A DNA stretch of 64,000 nucleotides from Caballeronia telluris. Its GTDB lineage: Bacteria; Pseudomonadota; Gammaproteobacteria; Burkholderiales; Burkholderiaceae. Positions 17,421-26,052 of this stretch are shown here, piece by piece; positions within the stretch are counted from its first letter, which is position 1, and every line of letters starts with the position of its first letter. The stretch covers positions 186,001-250,000 of the forward strand of contig NZ_FCNZ02000001.1 of the NCBI RefSeq assembly GCF_001544495.1, given 5' to 3'. The position numbers and the translations under genes are program-made. The notes under the pieces are model-generated. The model did no database searches. It saw only the letters and a list, made by a program, of their open reading frames with translations, and had not been told where the DNA came from.

Positions 17421-18922
17421 ACGTTCCAGTGGTGGAGGCGCGCAATCTGACGAAGCGCTTCGGCTCGACGGCGGCGTTGAACGACGTGAGCCTGCGCGTC
17501 TTGCCGGGCGAGTCGCACGCGCTCGTCGGACGCAACGGCGCGGGCAAATCGACGCTCGTCTCGATGCTCACGGGCCTGCGCAAACCCGACACGGGCGAAG
17601 TGCGCTTCAACGACGCGCCCGCGCCGCCAATCGCCGACCGCGACGCGTGGCGCGAGCGCGTCGCGTGCGTCTACCAGCACTCGACGATCATCCGCGAGTT
17701 GTCCGTCGCCGAGAATCTGTTCATCAACCGCCAGCCGGTGAAAGGCAGCGTGATCGACTGGCGGACGATGCGCCGCGACGCCCGCGCGCTGCTCGATCAC
17801 TGGAAGATCGACGTGCGCGAGGACGCCCGCGCCGGCGATCTGACGGTGGAAGCGCGGCAGTTGGTCGAGATCGCGCGGGCGCTGTCGTACGGCGCGCGCT
17901 TCATCATCCTCGACGAACCGACCGCGCAGCTCGACGGCGATGAAATCAAGCGGCTCTTTCGGCGCATCGAGGAATTGCAGCGCGAAGGCGTGACGTTCCT
18001 GTTCATCTCGCACCATTTGCAGGAGGTGTACGAGATTTGCCAGGCGGTCACGGTGCTGCGCGACGCGCGGCATATCGTCAGCGCGCCGGTCTCCGCGCTG
18101 CCGCGCGAAAAGCTGATCGAAGCGATGACGGGCGAGCAGGGCGGCTTGGCCGTCGCGGATGCCGCCGCGCGTCCCGCGTTGCCCGCCGATACGCCCGTCG
18201 CGCTTCACGTCGATGCGCTCTGCGGCGAGGACTACGAAGGCGTGTCGTTCAGCGTCAAGCGCGGCGAAGTGGTCGGGCTGACGGGCGCGACGTCGAGCGG
18301 CCGGACGAGCGTCGCGGAGGCGATCGCGGGACTCACCGCGCAGCGCGCGGGCGCGATTCGCGTCGACGGCCGCGCGCTGCCGCCGGGCGATGTGCCCGCC
18401 GCGCTCGACGCGGGCGTCGGCTGCGTGCCGAAGGACCGGCATCGCGAGGGGCTCGTGCTGTCTCAATCGGTGGCGGAAAACGCGTCGATGACGATCGCGC
18501 GCACGCTCGGGCGCTTCGGCGTCGCGTCGCCGGCGAAGAAGAACGCGTTCGGGCGCCGCATGATCGACGCGCTCGGCATCAAGACGCAGGGACCGGAGCA
18601 CGCGGTGTCGGGCCTGTCGGGCGGCAATCAGCAGAAAGTCGTGATGGCGCGCGCGCTCGCGACCGACCCCGACGTGCTCGTGCTGATCGACCCGACGGCG
18701 GGCGTCGACGTGAAATCGAAGGAAGCGCTGCTCGGCGTCGTCGATCGCGTGCGCGACGAGGGCAAGGCGGTGCTGGTGGTGTCGGGCGAACTGGACGATT
18801 TGCGCACCTGCGACCGCGTCCTCGTGATGTTTCGCGGCGCGGTCGCCGCCGAGTTTCCTGCCGGCTGGCAGGACCATGAACTGATTGCCTCAGTGGAAGG
18901 AGTGAGTCTCCATGAAGAATAA
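17417..18922 (+). CDS. Sugar ABC transporter ATPase, tandem-domain (RbsA/XylG type)
   Basis: 501 aa with two ABC domains, as usual for monosaccharide importers. Domain 1 has Walker A GRNGAGKST at about 36-44 and Walker B FIILDEPTA. Domain 2 has a degenerate Walker A (GATSSGRTS), the signature LSGGNQQKV, and VLIDPTAGVD. The D1 signature is weak (LTVEARQLVEIARA), a known asymmetry of this family. It starts at the ATGA overlap with the binding-protein gene and overlaps the permease gene by 11 nt. Confidence 0.9.
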   Translation: MNVPVVEARNLTKRFGSTAALNDVSLRVLPGESHALVGRNGAGKSTLVSMLTGLRKPDTGEVRFNDAPAPPIADRDAWRERVACVYQHSTIIRELSVAENLFINRQPVKGSVIDWRTMRRDARALLDHWKIDVREDARAGDLTVEARQLVEIARALSYGARFIILDEPTAQLDGDEIKRLFRRIEELQREGVTFLFISHHLQEVYEICQAVTVLRDARHIVSAPVSALPREKLIEAMTGEQGGLAVADAAARPALPADTPVALHVDALCGEDYEGVSFSVKRGEVVGLTGATSSGRTSVAEAIAGLTAQRAGAIRVDGRALPPGDVPAALDAGVGCVPKDRHREGLVLSQSVAENASMTIARTLGRFGVASPAKKNAFGRRMIDALGIKTQGPEHAVSGLSGGNQQKVVMARALATDPDVLVLIDPTAGVDVKSKEALLGVVDRVRDEGKAVLVVSGELDDLRTCDRVLVMFRGAVAAEFPAGWQDHELIASVEGVSLHEE

Positions 18923-19952
18923 CGTCCCGAGTCCCGCGATGGCCGGCAGCGCGCCCGGCGCGGGTGTCGGCGTGCGCGAGCGGCGTGCGCGCCTCGACCT
19001 CGCGCGGTTTCGCGACCTCGCGCTTCTGCCCGCGCTCGCGTTGCTGCTCGCGATCGGCGCGTTCGTCAGCCCGAGCTTTCTCACGAAGGCGAATCTGATC
19101 AGCATTCTCGGCGCGTCGGCGGCGCTCGCGCTCGTCGTGCTGGCCGAATCGCTGATCGTGCTGACCGGCAAGTTCGATTTGTCGCTCGAATCGACGGTCG
19201 GCATCGCGCCCGCCGTGGGCGCGATGCTCGTGATGCCGGCGGCGTCGGCGGGATTCGGCTTCGAATGGCCGGCGTGGGCGGGATTGCTCGCGATCGTCGC
19301 GGTTGGCGCGGTCGTCGGTTTCGTCAACGGCTTTCTGGTCGTGCGTCTGCGGCTCAACGCGTTCATCGTGACGCTCGCGATGCTGATCGTGCTGCGCGGG
19401 ATGCTCGTCGGCGCGACCAAGGGCGGCACGCTCTTCGACATGCCGCCGTCCTTCTTCACGCTCGCGACGACGCTCGTCGCCGGCCTGCCGGTTTCCGTGT
19501 GGCTCGCGGCGGTGGCGTTCGCGGTCGCCGCGTTCATGCTGCGCTATCACCGGCTCGGGCGCGCGCTGTACGCGATCGGCGGCAATCCGGAAGCGGCGCG
19601 CGCGGCGGGCATTCGCGTCGAGCGCATTACGTGGGGCGTGTTCGTGCTGGGCAGCGTGCTGGCGTCGGTGGGCGGGCTGATCGTGACGGGTTATGTCGGC
19701 GCGATCAACGCGAACCAGGGCAACGGGATGATCTTCACGGTGTTCGCGGCGGCGGTGATCGGCGGCATTTCGCTCGACGGCGGCAAAGGCACGATGCTCG
19801 GCGCGTTGTCCGGCGTGCTGCTGCTGGGCGTCGTGCAGAATTTGCTGACGCTCGCGCAGGTTCCGTCGTTCTGGATTCAGGCGATTTACGGCGCGATCAT
19901 TCTGGGATCGCTGATGGTGGCGCGGCTCGCGGGCGGCGAGGGGCAGAACTAA
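18912..19952 (+). CDS. Sugar ABC transporter permease (RbsC/AraH type)
   Basis: 346 aa, hydrophobic with about nine to ten membrane segments. Contains the family sequence LTGKFDLSLESTVGIAPAVG and GNPEAARAAGIRVERI, the cytoplasmic coupling loop. It forms the membrane channel with the tandem ATPase. It has a hydrophilic N-terminal extension of about 35 residues. Confidence 0.9.
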   Translation: MKNNVPSPAMAGSAPGAGVGVRERRARLDLARFRDLALLPALALLLAIGAFVSPSFLTKANLISILGASAALALVVLAESLIVLTGKFDLSLESTVGIAPAVGAMLVMPAASAGFGFEWPAWAGLLAIVAVGAVVGFVNGFLVVRLRLNAFIVTLAMLIVLRGMLVGATKGGTLFDMPPSFFTLATTLVAGLPVSVWLAAVAFAVAAFMLRYHRLGRALYAIGGNPEAARAAGIRVERITWGVFVLGSVLASVGGLIVTGYVGAINANQGNGMIFTVFAAAVIGGISLDGGKGTMLGALSGVLLLGVVQNLLTLAQVPSFWIQAIYGAIILGSLMVARLAGGEGQN

Positions 19953-19953
19953 G

Positions 19954-20274
19954 ATGACGTCGATGAACGAAACCGACCCGCGATTGATCTTGCTGAGTCC
20001 CGAGGACAATTGTCTGATCGCGGGTGCGGCTCTCGCCGCGGGCGAGACTGTACTGATCGACGGTGAAAGCGTCGTGCTTGCACGGGCCGTCGATCTCGCA
20101 CACAAGATCGCGCGGTGCGCGCTCGTGGTCGATCAGAAAGTGCTCCGGTATGGAGCCGTCATCGGGCACGTCACGCGCGACGTCGCAAAGGGCGAGCATT
20201 TGCATACCCACAATCTCGCCAGCGATTATTTGCCCACTTATACGCACGACGCCGGGAACACCTTCGTGCGGTAA
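19954..20274 (+). CDS. UxaA-family dehydratase small subunit (SAF domain)
   Basis: 106 aa. The whole protein corresponds to the N-terminal SAF domain of altronate/galactarate dehydratases: VLARAVDLAHKIAR, YGAVIGHVTRDVAKGEHLHTHN, with the conserved GxxIGxAxxdIxxGexVHxHN pattern. It begins 1 nt after the permease stop. With the next gene it should form the sugar-acid dehydratase of the pathway (L-fuconate to 2-keto-3-deoxy-L-fuconate), which no other gene in the operon supplies. The substrate is inferred from context. Confidence 0.82.
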   Translation: MTSMNETDPRLILLSPEDNCLIAGAALAAGETVLIDGESVVLARAVDLAHKIARCALVVDQKVLRYGAVIGHVTRDVAKGEHLHTHNLASDYLPTYTHDAGNTFVR

Positions 20275-20309
20275 AGCATCGCCCCACAACGCAAAACAAC
20301 TCCGCGACC

Positions 20310-21629
20310 ATGCCGATGACATCCTCCCTCACTACGCCCGACCTGCTGGGTTATCAACGCTCCGACGGACGCAAAGGCATCCGCAATGTCGTGGCGGTCG
20401 CGTACCTGGTCGAATGCGCGCATCACGTGGCGCGCGAGATCGTCGCGCAATTCCGCCCTTCGTTCGACGCGTTCGATCATCACGAGCACGAACCGCCCGT
20501 CCACCTGATCGGCTTCCCGGGCTGCTACCCGAACAGCTACGCCGAAAAGATGATGGAACGCCTGACGACGCATCCGAACGTCGGCGCGGTGCTGTTCGTC
20601 TCGCTGGGCTGCGAGAGCATGAACAAACACCATCTCGTCGATGCCGTGCGCGCGAGCGGCCGTCCGGCGCAGGTGCTCACGATCCAGGAAAAAGGCGGCA
20701 CGCGCAGCACGATCCAGAACGGTCTCGACTGGGTGCGCGAGGCGCGCGCGACGCTCGCCGCCCAGCCGAAAGTGCCGATGGCGCTTGATGAACTCGTCGT
20801 CGGCACGATCTGCGGCGGCTCGGACGGCACGAGCGGCATCACGGCGAACCCAGCCGTCGGCCGCGCATTCGACGCGCTGATCGAAGCGGGCGCGACCTGC
20901 ATCTTCGAGGAAACCGGCGAACTCGTCGGCTGCGAATATCACATGGAAAAGCGCGCGGCGCGGCCGGAACTGGGCGCGGAAATCGTCGCGTGCGTGGCGA
21001 AGGCGGCGCGCTATTACTCGATCCTCGGCCACGGCTCGTTCGCCGTCGGCAACGCGGACGGCGGTCTCACGACGCAGGAAGAAAAGTCGCTCGGCGCGTA
21101 TGCGAAAAGCGGGGCGTCGCCGATCGCCGGCATCGTCAAACCCGGCGACGTTCCGCCGACCGGCGGCCTGTACCTTCTCGACGTCGTCCCGGACGGCGAG
21201 CCGCGCTTCGGCTTTCCCAACATCAGCGACAACGCGGAAATCGTCGAACTGATCGCGTGCGGCGCGCATGTGATCCTGTTCACGACCGGGCGCGGCTCTG
21301 TGGTTGGCTCGGCGATCTCGCCCGTCATCAAGGTCTGCGCTAACCCGACCACTTACCGCAACCTGTCCGGCGACATGGACGTCGACGCGGGCCGCATCCT
21401 CGAAGGCCGCGCGACGCTCGACGAAGTCGGACGCGAAGTGTTCGATGCGACCGTCGCGGTGGCGGCGGGCGCGGCGTCGAAGTCGGAAGGATTAGGCCAT
21501 CAGGAATTCATCCTGACTTACAAGACGTTCGAGCCGGTCGGGCCGGCGTGCTTGCCGGCGCATTTGCCGCGCGCGGCGACCGCGCGTAATGTGACAGGCG
21601 GCGTAACAGTTGAACGCTTGCCAACTTAA
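20310..21629 (+). CDS. UxaA-family sugar-acid dehydratase large subunit (candidate L-fuconate dehydratase)
   Basis: 439 aa from ATG 20310; the longer frame overlaps the small-subunit gene and is not homologous. It begins with LGYQRSDGRKGIRNVVAVAY, the conserved opening of the altronate/galactarate dehydratase catalytic domain. Cys residues in GFPGCYPN, SLGCESM, TICGGSDGTSG and GATCIFEETGEL are those expected around the metal or cluster site, and GRGSVVGSAISPVIKVCANP closes the domain. These enzymes need Fe2+ or another divalent metal. The usual L-fuconate dehydratase is an unrelated enolase-superfamily enzyme, so this would be a replacement. Confidence 0.82.
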   Translation: MPMTSSLTTPDLLGYQRSDGRKGIRNVVAVAYLVECAHHVAREIVAQFRPSFDAFDHHEHEPPVHLIGFPGCYPNSYAEKMMERLTTHPNVGAVLFVSLGCESMNKHHLVDAVRASGRPAQVLTIQEKGGTRSTIQNGLDWVREARATLAAQPKVPMALDELVVGTICGGSDGTSGITANPAVGRAFDALIEAGATCIFEETGELVGCEYHMEKRAARPELGAEIVACVAKAARYYSILGHGSFAVGNADGGLTTQEEKSLGAYAKSGASPIAGIVKPGDVPPTGGLYLLDVVPDGEPRFGFPNISDNAEIVELIACGAHVILFTTGRGSVVGSAISPVIKVCANPTTYRNLSGDMDVDAGRILEGRATLDEVGREVFDATVAVAAGAASKSEGLGHQEFILTYKTFEPVGPACLPAHLPRAATARNVTGGVTVERLPT

Positions 21630-21651
21630 TCGCAGCAATGAGGTCGCGCAG

Positions 21652-22704
21652 ATGAACGAAAAAACAGGAGACGCGGCGGTCGGTCGCCGCCGCAAGATCG
21701 GCCGCACCGCGCTGGAAGTGACGGCGCTTTCGCTCGGCACGGCGCCGCTCGGCGGGCTGTACCACGAGTTGTCGGAAGAGGCGGCGATGGCGACCGTCGA
21801 CGCCGCGTGGCAAAGCGGCATCCGTTTCTTCGATACCGCGCCGCACTACGGCCATACGAAAGCGGAGCACCGCCTCGGCAACGCGCTGCGCCGCTATCCG
21901 CGCGCCGACTACGTGCTTTCGACGAAAGTCGGCCGCCGCTTCGTGCCGCGCGTGCATCCCTACGACGGCAGCGAAGGCTGGGCGAATCCGCTGCCCTTCG
22001 AAGCGATCTACGACTACAGCTACGACGGCATCCTGCGCTCGTTCGAGGACAGCCAGCAGCGCCTCGGCATCGTGGATATCGACATCGTGCTGATTCACGA
22101 CATCGGTCGCGTGACGCACGGCGAAAAGAACGCGTTCTACTGGCGACAACTTACGGACGACGGCGGATTCCGCGCACTCGATGAACTGCGCCAGACGCGC
22201 GGCGTGAAGGCGGTCGGACTCGGCGTGAACGAAGGCGCGGCGATCCGCGAAGCGATGGCCGAGTTCGACATCGACTGCGCGCTGCTCGCCGGACGATACA
22301 CGCTGCTCGAACAGGCCGTCCTCGACGACTTGCTACCGGAGTGCGAGAAACGCGAGGTCAGCATTCTCCTCGGCGGCGCGTTCAACTCGGGCATTCTCGC
22401 GCGCGGTCTCGACGCTGGCGCCGAAGGCGATCTGAAATTCAACTACGGCGATGCGCCCGCCGCGATCGTCGAACAGGTCGGCAAACTTGAACGCGTCTGC
22501 CGCGAGCACGGCGTCGCGCTGTCGAGCGCGGCCCTCCAATTTCCTTATGCGCATAAAGTTATTGCGACCGTGCTGATGGGCGCGCGCAGCGCGCACGAAG
22601 TGGTCGAGAACGCGGCGTCGTTCGCCGAGCCGCTGCCCGCCGCGCTTTGGGACGCGCTACGCGCGAGCCAGTTGCTGCATCCGGACGCGCCGGTGCCGCG
22701 ATGA
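21652..22704 (+). CDS. Aldo/keto reductase, candidate L-fucose/D-threo-aldose 1-dehydrogenase
   Basis: 350 aa from ATG 21652 with GAGG upstream. The AKR catalytic tetrad is visible: Asp and Tyr in FFDTAPHYG (about residues 58-64), Lys in STKVG and His in LIHDIG. It resembles the L-fucose/D-threo-aldose/pyridoxal dehydrogenase group, which oxidises the sugar at C1 to a lactone using NAD(P)+. That would be step one of the pathway. Near its 3' end the coding sequence contains a parS-like palindrome, read as PYAHKV. The stop overlaps the next start. Confidence 0.82.
   Translation: MNEKTGDAAVGRRRKIGRTALEVTALSLGTAPLGGLYHELSEEAAMATVDAAWQSGIRFFDTAPHYGHTKAEHRLGNALRRYPRADYVLSTKVGRRFVPRVHPYDGSEGWANPLPFEAIYDYSYDGILRSFEDSQQRLGIVDIDIVLIHDIGRVTHGEKNAFYWRQLTDDGGFRALDELRQTRGVKAVGLGVNEGAAIREAMAEFDIDCALLAGRYTLLEQAVLDDLLPECEKREVSILLGGAFNSGILARGLDAGAEGDLKFNYGDAPAAIVEQVGKLERVCREHGVALSSAALQFPYAHKVIATVLMGARSAHEVVENAASFAEPLPAALWDALRASQLLHPDAPVPR
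22543..22558. promoter_or_regulatory. parS-like site 3, inside the aldo/keto reductase gene
   Basis: CCTTATGCGCATAAAG matches the 16-bp parS core at 15 of 16 positions. It lies 16 kb from the parAB pair, within a coding sequence. Confidence 0.6.
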
Positions 22705-23543
22705 ATATCGACGCGCATCAGCATTACTGGGACCCCGCGCGCGGTGACTACGGCTGGCTCAAGCCGGAGATGAAGGCGCTGTATCGCGTTTTCGCTCCCG
22801 ACGATCTCAAGCCATTGCGCGAAGCGGTGAATGTTGCGCGGACGGTGGTCGTCCAGGCCGCGCCGACGGTCGATGAAACGCGCTATCTGCTGGATCTCGC
22901 GCGCAACGAGGAATCGATCGCGGGCGTGGTCGGCTGGGTGCCGCTCGACGCGCCCGACGCGCCCGCGCTCATCGAAACCCTCGCGCGCGATCCGAAGTTC
23001 AAGGGCGTGCGCCCGATGTTGCAGGACTTGCCCGACGACCACTGGATCGAAACGGCGCCGATCGAACCCGCGATCCGGAAACTCGTCGAACTCGATCTCG
23101 CGTTCGATGCACTGATTTTCGCGCGCCACGTTCCGTCTTTTACGAAGTTCGCGCAGCGTTATCCGGAATTGAGAATCGTCGTCGATCATGGCGCGAAGCC
23201 GCCGATTCGCGACGGCGCCGCAGGCTGGCAACCGTGGGCCGACGGCATCGCGCAACTGGCGGAACTGCCGCAAAAACCGTACTGCAAGCTGTCCGGACTC
23301 GTCACCGAAGCCGCACAAGAATGCGACGAATCCGTATTGAAACCCTACGTCGACCATCTTTTCGAACATTTCGGCGCGCAACGCCTGATGTGGGGCAGCG
23401 ACTGGCCGGTACTGAACCTGAATGGCGACTATGCTGGCTGGCACGATGCCGCGCGCGCCCTTTTCCGATCGCGCTCCCATCTCGAAAGAGCAGACGAAGC
23501 GGCGATCTTCGGCGCAAACGCCCGTGCGTTCTACCGCCTGTGA
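22701..23543 (+). CDS. Amidohydrolase-family lactonase (cog3618), candidate L-fuconolactonase
   Basis: 280 aa, starting at the ATGA overlap. It opens with NIDAHQHYWDP, the HxH metal pair of amidohydrolases, and has FARHVPSF, VVDHGAKPP and the terminal Asp region LMWGSDWPVLNLNGDY. This is the cog3618 group, in which an L-fucono-1,5-lactonase has been characterised from Burkholderia multivorans. It would hydrolyse the lactone made by the aldo/keto reductase to L-fuconate. Confidence 0.85.
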   Translation: MNIDAHQHYWDPARGDYGWLKPEMKALYRVFAPDDLKPLREAVNVARTVVVQAAPTVDETRYLLDLARNEESIAGVVGWVPLDAPDAPALIETLARDPKFKGVRPMLQDLPDDHWIETAPIEPAIRKLVELDLAFDALIFARHVPSFTKFAQRYPELRIVVDHGAKPPIRDGAAGWQPWADGIAQLAELPQKPYCKLSGLVTEAAQECDESVLKPYVDHLFEHFGAQRLMWGSDWPVLNLNGDYAGWHDAARALFRSRSHLERADEAAIFGANARAFYRL

Positions 23544-23560
23544 CGCCGGTTAAACCGGCG
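23544..23560. repeat. Perfect 17-bp palindrome after the lactonase gene
   Basis: CGCCGGTT-A-AACCGGCG directly follows the stop codon. It has no T-run, so it is an intra-operon palindrome or RNA hairpin rather than a classical terminator. Confidence 0.5.
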
Positions 23561-23604
23561 ATATACCCGACATGTCTCAAAAACACTTTCAACCGGAGCT
23601 GTAG

Positions 23605-24348
23605 ATGATACAAAGACTGGCAGGCAAGACCGCGCTGATCACGGCGGCGGGACAGGGAATCGGCCTCGCGACCGCCGAGCTGTTCGCGGCCCAGGGCGCG
23701 CGCGTGATCGCGACCGACATCCGCACCGAGTCGCTCGAAGGCAAGCCGTTCGAGTTCCGCAAGCTCGACGTGCTCGATACGCAGGCCGTCAACGACCTCG
23801 CGAGCGAAATCGGCGCGATCGACGTGCTGTTCAATTGCGCGGGCTTCGTGCACGCCGGTTCGATCCTCGAAGCGAGCGAGGCGGACTGGGACCTCGCGTT
23901 CGATCTCAACGCGAAGGCGATGTACCGTACGATCCGCGCGTTCCTGCCGGCGATGCTCGCGAAGGGCGGCGGGTCGATCATCAACATGTCGTCGGCGGCG
24001 TCGAGCGTGAAGGGCGTGCCGAACCGCTTCGTGTATGGTGCGTCGAAGGCGGCCGTGATCGGCCTGACGAAGGCGGTCGCCGCCGATTTCGTCACGCGCG
24101 GCATCCGCTGCAACGCAATTTGTCCGGGCACCGTCGATTCGCCTTCGCTGCAGCAGCGCATCGCCGAGCAGGCGAAGGCGCAGGGCGCGACGATCGAGCA
24201 GGTTCAGGCGGCGTTCGTCGCGCGTCAGCCGATGGGGCGCGTCGGCAAGCCGGAGGAAATCGCGGCGCTCGCGCTCTATCTCGGCTCCGACGAGTCGTCG
24301 TTCACGACCGGTCAGATCCATTTGATCGACGGCGGCTGGTCGAACTAG
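23605..24348 (+). CDS. SDR oxidoreductase, candidate 2-keto-3-deoxy-L-fuconate dehydrogenase
   Basis: 247 aa classical short-chain dehydrogenase. Nucleotide loop AAGQGIGLA at about 13-21, NCAGF, catalytic Ser in INMSSAASS and YGASKAAV with Tyr/Lys, and CPGTVDSPS. It closely fits the family that oxidises 2-keto-3-deoxy-L-fuconate to 2,4-diketo-3-deoxy-L-fuconate with NAD+. Related human and plant proteins have other substrates, so substrate is by operon context. GGAG lies upstream of the ATG. Confidence 0.86.
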   Translation: MIQRLAGKTALITAAGQGIGLATAELFAAQGARVIATDIRTESLEGKPFEFRKLDVLDTQAVNDLASEIGAIDVLFNCAGFVHAGSILEASEADWDLAFDLNAKAMYRTIRAFLPAMLAKGGGSIINMSSAASSVKGVPNRFVYGASKAAVIGLTKAVAADFVTRGIRCNAICPGTVDSPSLQQRIAEQAKAQGATIEQVQAAFVARQPMGRVGKPEEIAALALYLGSDESSFTTGQIHLIDGGWSN

Positions 24349-24395
24349 GCTGCAAGGCAACCGAATCACCTTTTGAAACACGAGGATCAAACCAG

Positions 24396-25244
24396 ATGAA
24401 ACTGCTTCGTTTTGGGCCGAAGGGTCAGGAAAAGCCGGGTCTGCTCGACGCCGATGGCAAGATTCGCGATCTGTCCGGCATCGTCGACGACATCGCCGGC
24501 GCCACGCTGACCGACGCGGGTCTCGCCAAACTGCGCGCCGTCGATCCGTCGACGCTGCCGGTCGCGTCGGGCGAGCCGCGCATCGGCTCGTGCGTCGGGC
24601 GCGTCGGCAAATTCGTGTGCATCGGCCTCAACTACGCCGATCACGCCGCCGAATCGAACCTGCCGGTGCCGACCGAACCCGTGATTTTCGGCAAATGGAC
24701 GAGCGCGATCTGCGGTCCGAACGACGACGTCGAAATCCCGCGCGAGTCGAAGAAGACCGATTGGGAAGTGGAACTCGGTGTGGTCATCGGCAAAGAAGCG
24801 AAGTACGTCGACGAAGCCAGCGCGCTCGACTACGTTGCGGGCTATTGCGTGATCAACGACGTGTCGGAGCGCGAGTGGCAGCTCGAACACGGCACGCAGT
24901 GGGACAAGGGCAAGGGCTTCGACACGTTCGGGCCGATCGGGCCGTGGCTCGTCACGAAGGACGAAATCGCCGATCCGCAGAAGCTCGACCTGTGGCTCGA
25001 AGTCGACGGCCATCGCTATCAGAACGGCAACACGCGCACGATGGTGTTCACGGTCGCGCAACTGGTGTCGTATCTGTCGAAGGTGATGAGCCTGCAACCC
25101 GGCGATGTCATCTCGACCGGCACGCCGCCAGGCGTCGGCATGGGCGTGAAGCCTGCGGCCGTGTACCTCAAGGCCGGGCAGACGATGCGCCTCGGCATTC
25201 AGGGCCTCGGCGAACAGCAGCAAAAGACCGTCGGCGCGCAGTAA
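24396..25244 (+). CDS. Fumarylacetoacetate hydrolase family protein, candidate 2,4-diketo-3-deoxy-L-fuconate hydrolase
   Basis: 282 aa. The FAH domain begins near residue 75 (GKFVCIGLNYADHAAE). The metal ligands lie in WEVELGVVIGKEAKYV and VINDVSEREWQ, and the C-terminal GDVISTGTPPGVGMG is the family signature. A cap-like N-terminus of 70 residues matches FAH proteins once called ureidoglycolate lyase. It would hydrolyse the diketo acid to pyruvate and lactate, finishing the pathway. A strong terminator follows. Confidence 0.87.
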   Translation: MKLLRFGPKGQEKPGLLDADGKIRDLSGIVDDIAGATLTDAGLAKLRAVDPSTLPVASGEPRIGSCVGRVGKFVCIGLNYADHAAESNLPVPTEPVIFGKWTSAICGPNDDVEIPRESKKTDWEVELGVVIGKEAKYVDEASALDYVAGYCVINDVSEREWQLEHGTQWDKGKGFDTFGPIGPWLVTKDEIADPQKLDLWLEVDGHRYQNGNTRTMVFTVAQLVSYLSKVMSLQPGDVISTGTPPGVGMGVKPAAVYLKAGQTMRLGIQGLGEQQQKTVGAQ

Positions 25245-25247
25245 GGC

Positions 25248-25284
25248 AAAAGCCGTTGCGCGTTCGCGCGCAACGGCTTTTTTT
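25248..25284 (+). terminator. Rho-independent terminator of the fucose operon
   Basis: A 15-bp stem (AAAAGCCGTTGCGCG with its complement) closed by a TTCG tetraloop and followed by T residues. Confidence 0.93.
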
Positions 25285-25299
25285 CGCGCCGACGCAAAA

Positions 25300-25315
25300 G
25301 TGAGCTTTTACGGGA
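25300..25315 (+). repeat. Stray iteron copy 22 kb from the origin
   Basis: GTGAG-CTTTTA-CGGGA, followed by G, is an exact consensus match in the short space between two terminators. It is in the same orientation as the origin array. Confidence 0.6.
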
Positions 25316-25330
25316 GCGCGTGAGGCCAAC

Positions 25331-25360
25331 AAAAAACCTCGCGGTCGAGCGAGGTTTTTT
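25331..25360. terminator. Bidirectional terminator
   Basis: AAAAAACCTCGC and GCGAGGTTTTTT are exact inverted repeats with a 6-nt loop. The T-run on each strand serves the thioesterase gene (minus) and read-through from the fucose side. Confidence 0.88.
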
Positions 25361-25383
25361 ACGTCGATGCCGCCGCACAAAAA

Positions 25384-25824
25384 TCACGCATCGAACATCA
25401 TCGGTTCCGGCGCGCCTTCGACGATGCGGTTGATCGTGCCCTGCGCCACCGCGACGAGCCGCTCGGCGTTGCCGTCCGTCACGTAGACGTCGCACTGGCA
25501 GGTCGCCTGCGTCATGCCGGCGTGGATCACGCGGGCCCGCGCCATCAGCGTGCCGGACACGGCCGGCCGCAGATAATTGATCTTGTATTCCCCCGTCACC
25601 ACCTTCGGGCCGAGCCTCAGCGCGCCCGCGAACGTCAGCGCATTGTCGACGAGATAGCTCACGACGCCGCCGTGCACGAAACCGTGTTGCTGCCTCAGGT
25701 CGTCACGAATGGTGAGACACAGCGTGAGACTCGCTGAGTCGACCTGCATCAGTTTCGTGCCCAGCAAGGCGCTGAACGGTTGCGCGTTCAGCGCACCGCG
25801 AGCGATATCGACGATTTCGGCCAT
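25384..25824 (-). CDS. PaaI-type hotdog thioesterase
   Basis: 146 aa from ATG 25824, chosen for AAGGAG 8 nt upstream. The hotdog signature QQHGFVHGGVVSYLVDNALTFA contains the HGG motif and the Asp/Asn active-site region. The rest is beta sheet (GEYKINYLRP). Members hydrolyse acyl-CoA, often aromatic. No operon partner, so the substrate is unknown. Confidence 0.85.
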   Translation of the reverse strand: MAEIVDIARGALNAQPFSALLGTKLMQVDSASLTLCLTIRDDLRQQHGFVHGGVVSYLVDNALTFAGALRLGPKVVTGEYKINYLRPAVSGTLMARARVIHAGMTQATCQCDVYVTDGNAERLVAVAQGTINRIVEGAPEPMMFDA

Positions 25825-26052
25825 TCGGACACTCCTTCGGTGGGTTCGGTCCTGCAAAGACTGTAGGTAGCGTTCGTCCACTCTGCAAGGAAGTTCGCCA
25901 AAACCCGCCGAAAAACTTTCGCCAATGTTTCAGAACGCTTGCTGCGCGCGTGTTCGAAGAGAAAACTGCGAATCCCGTTCAAGCGCGCGTCCTCGACTGC
26001 CGTAAACCCGCATATTGCCCTGTCGGGCTATTACATGAAATCGGGTGCCAGA

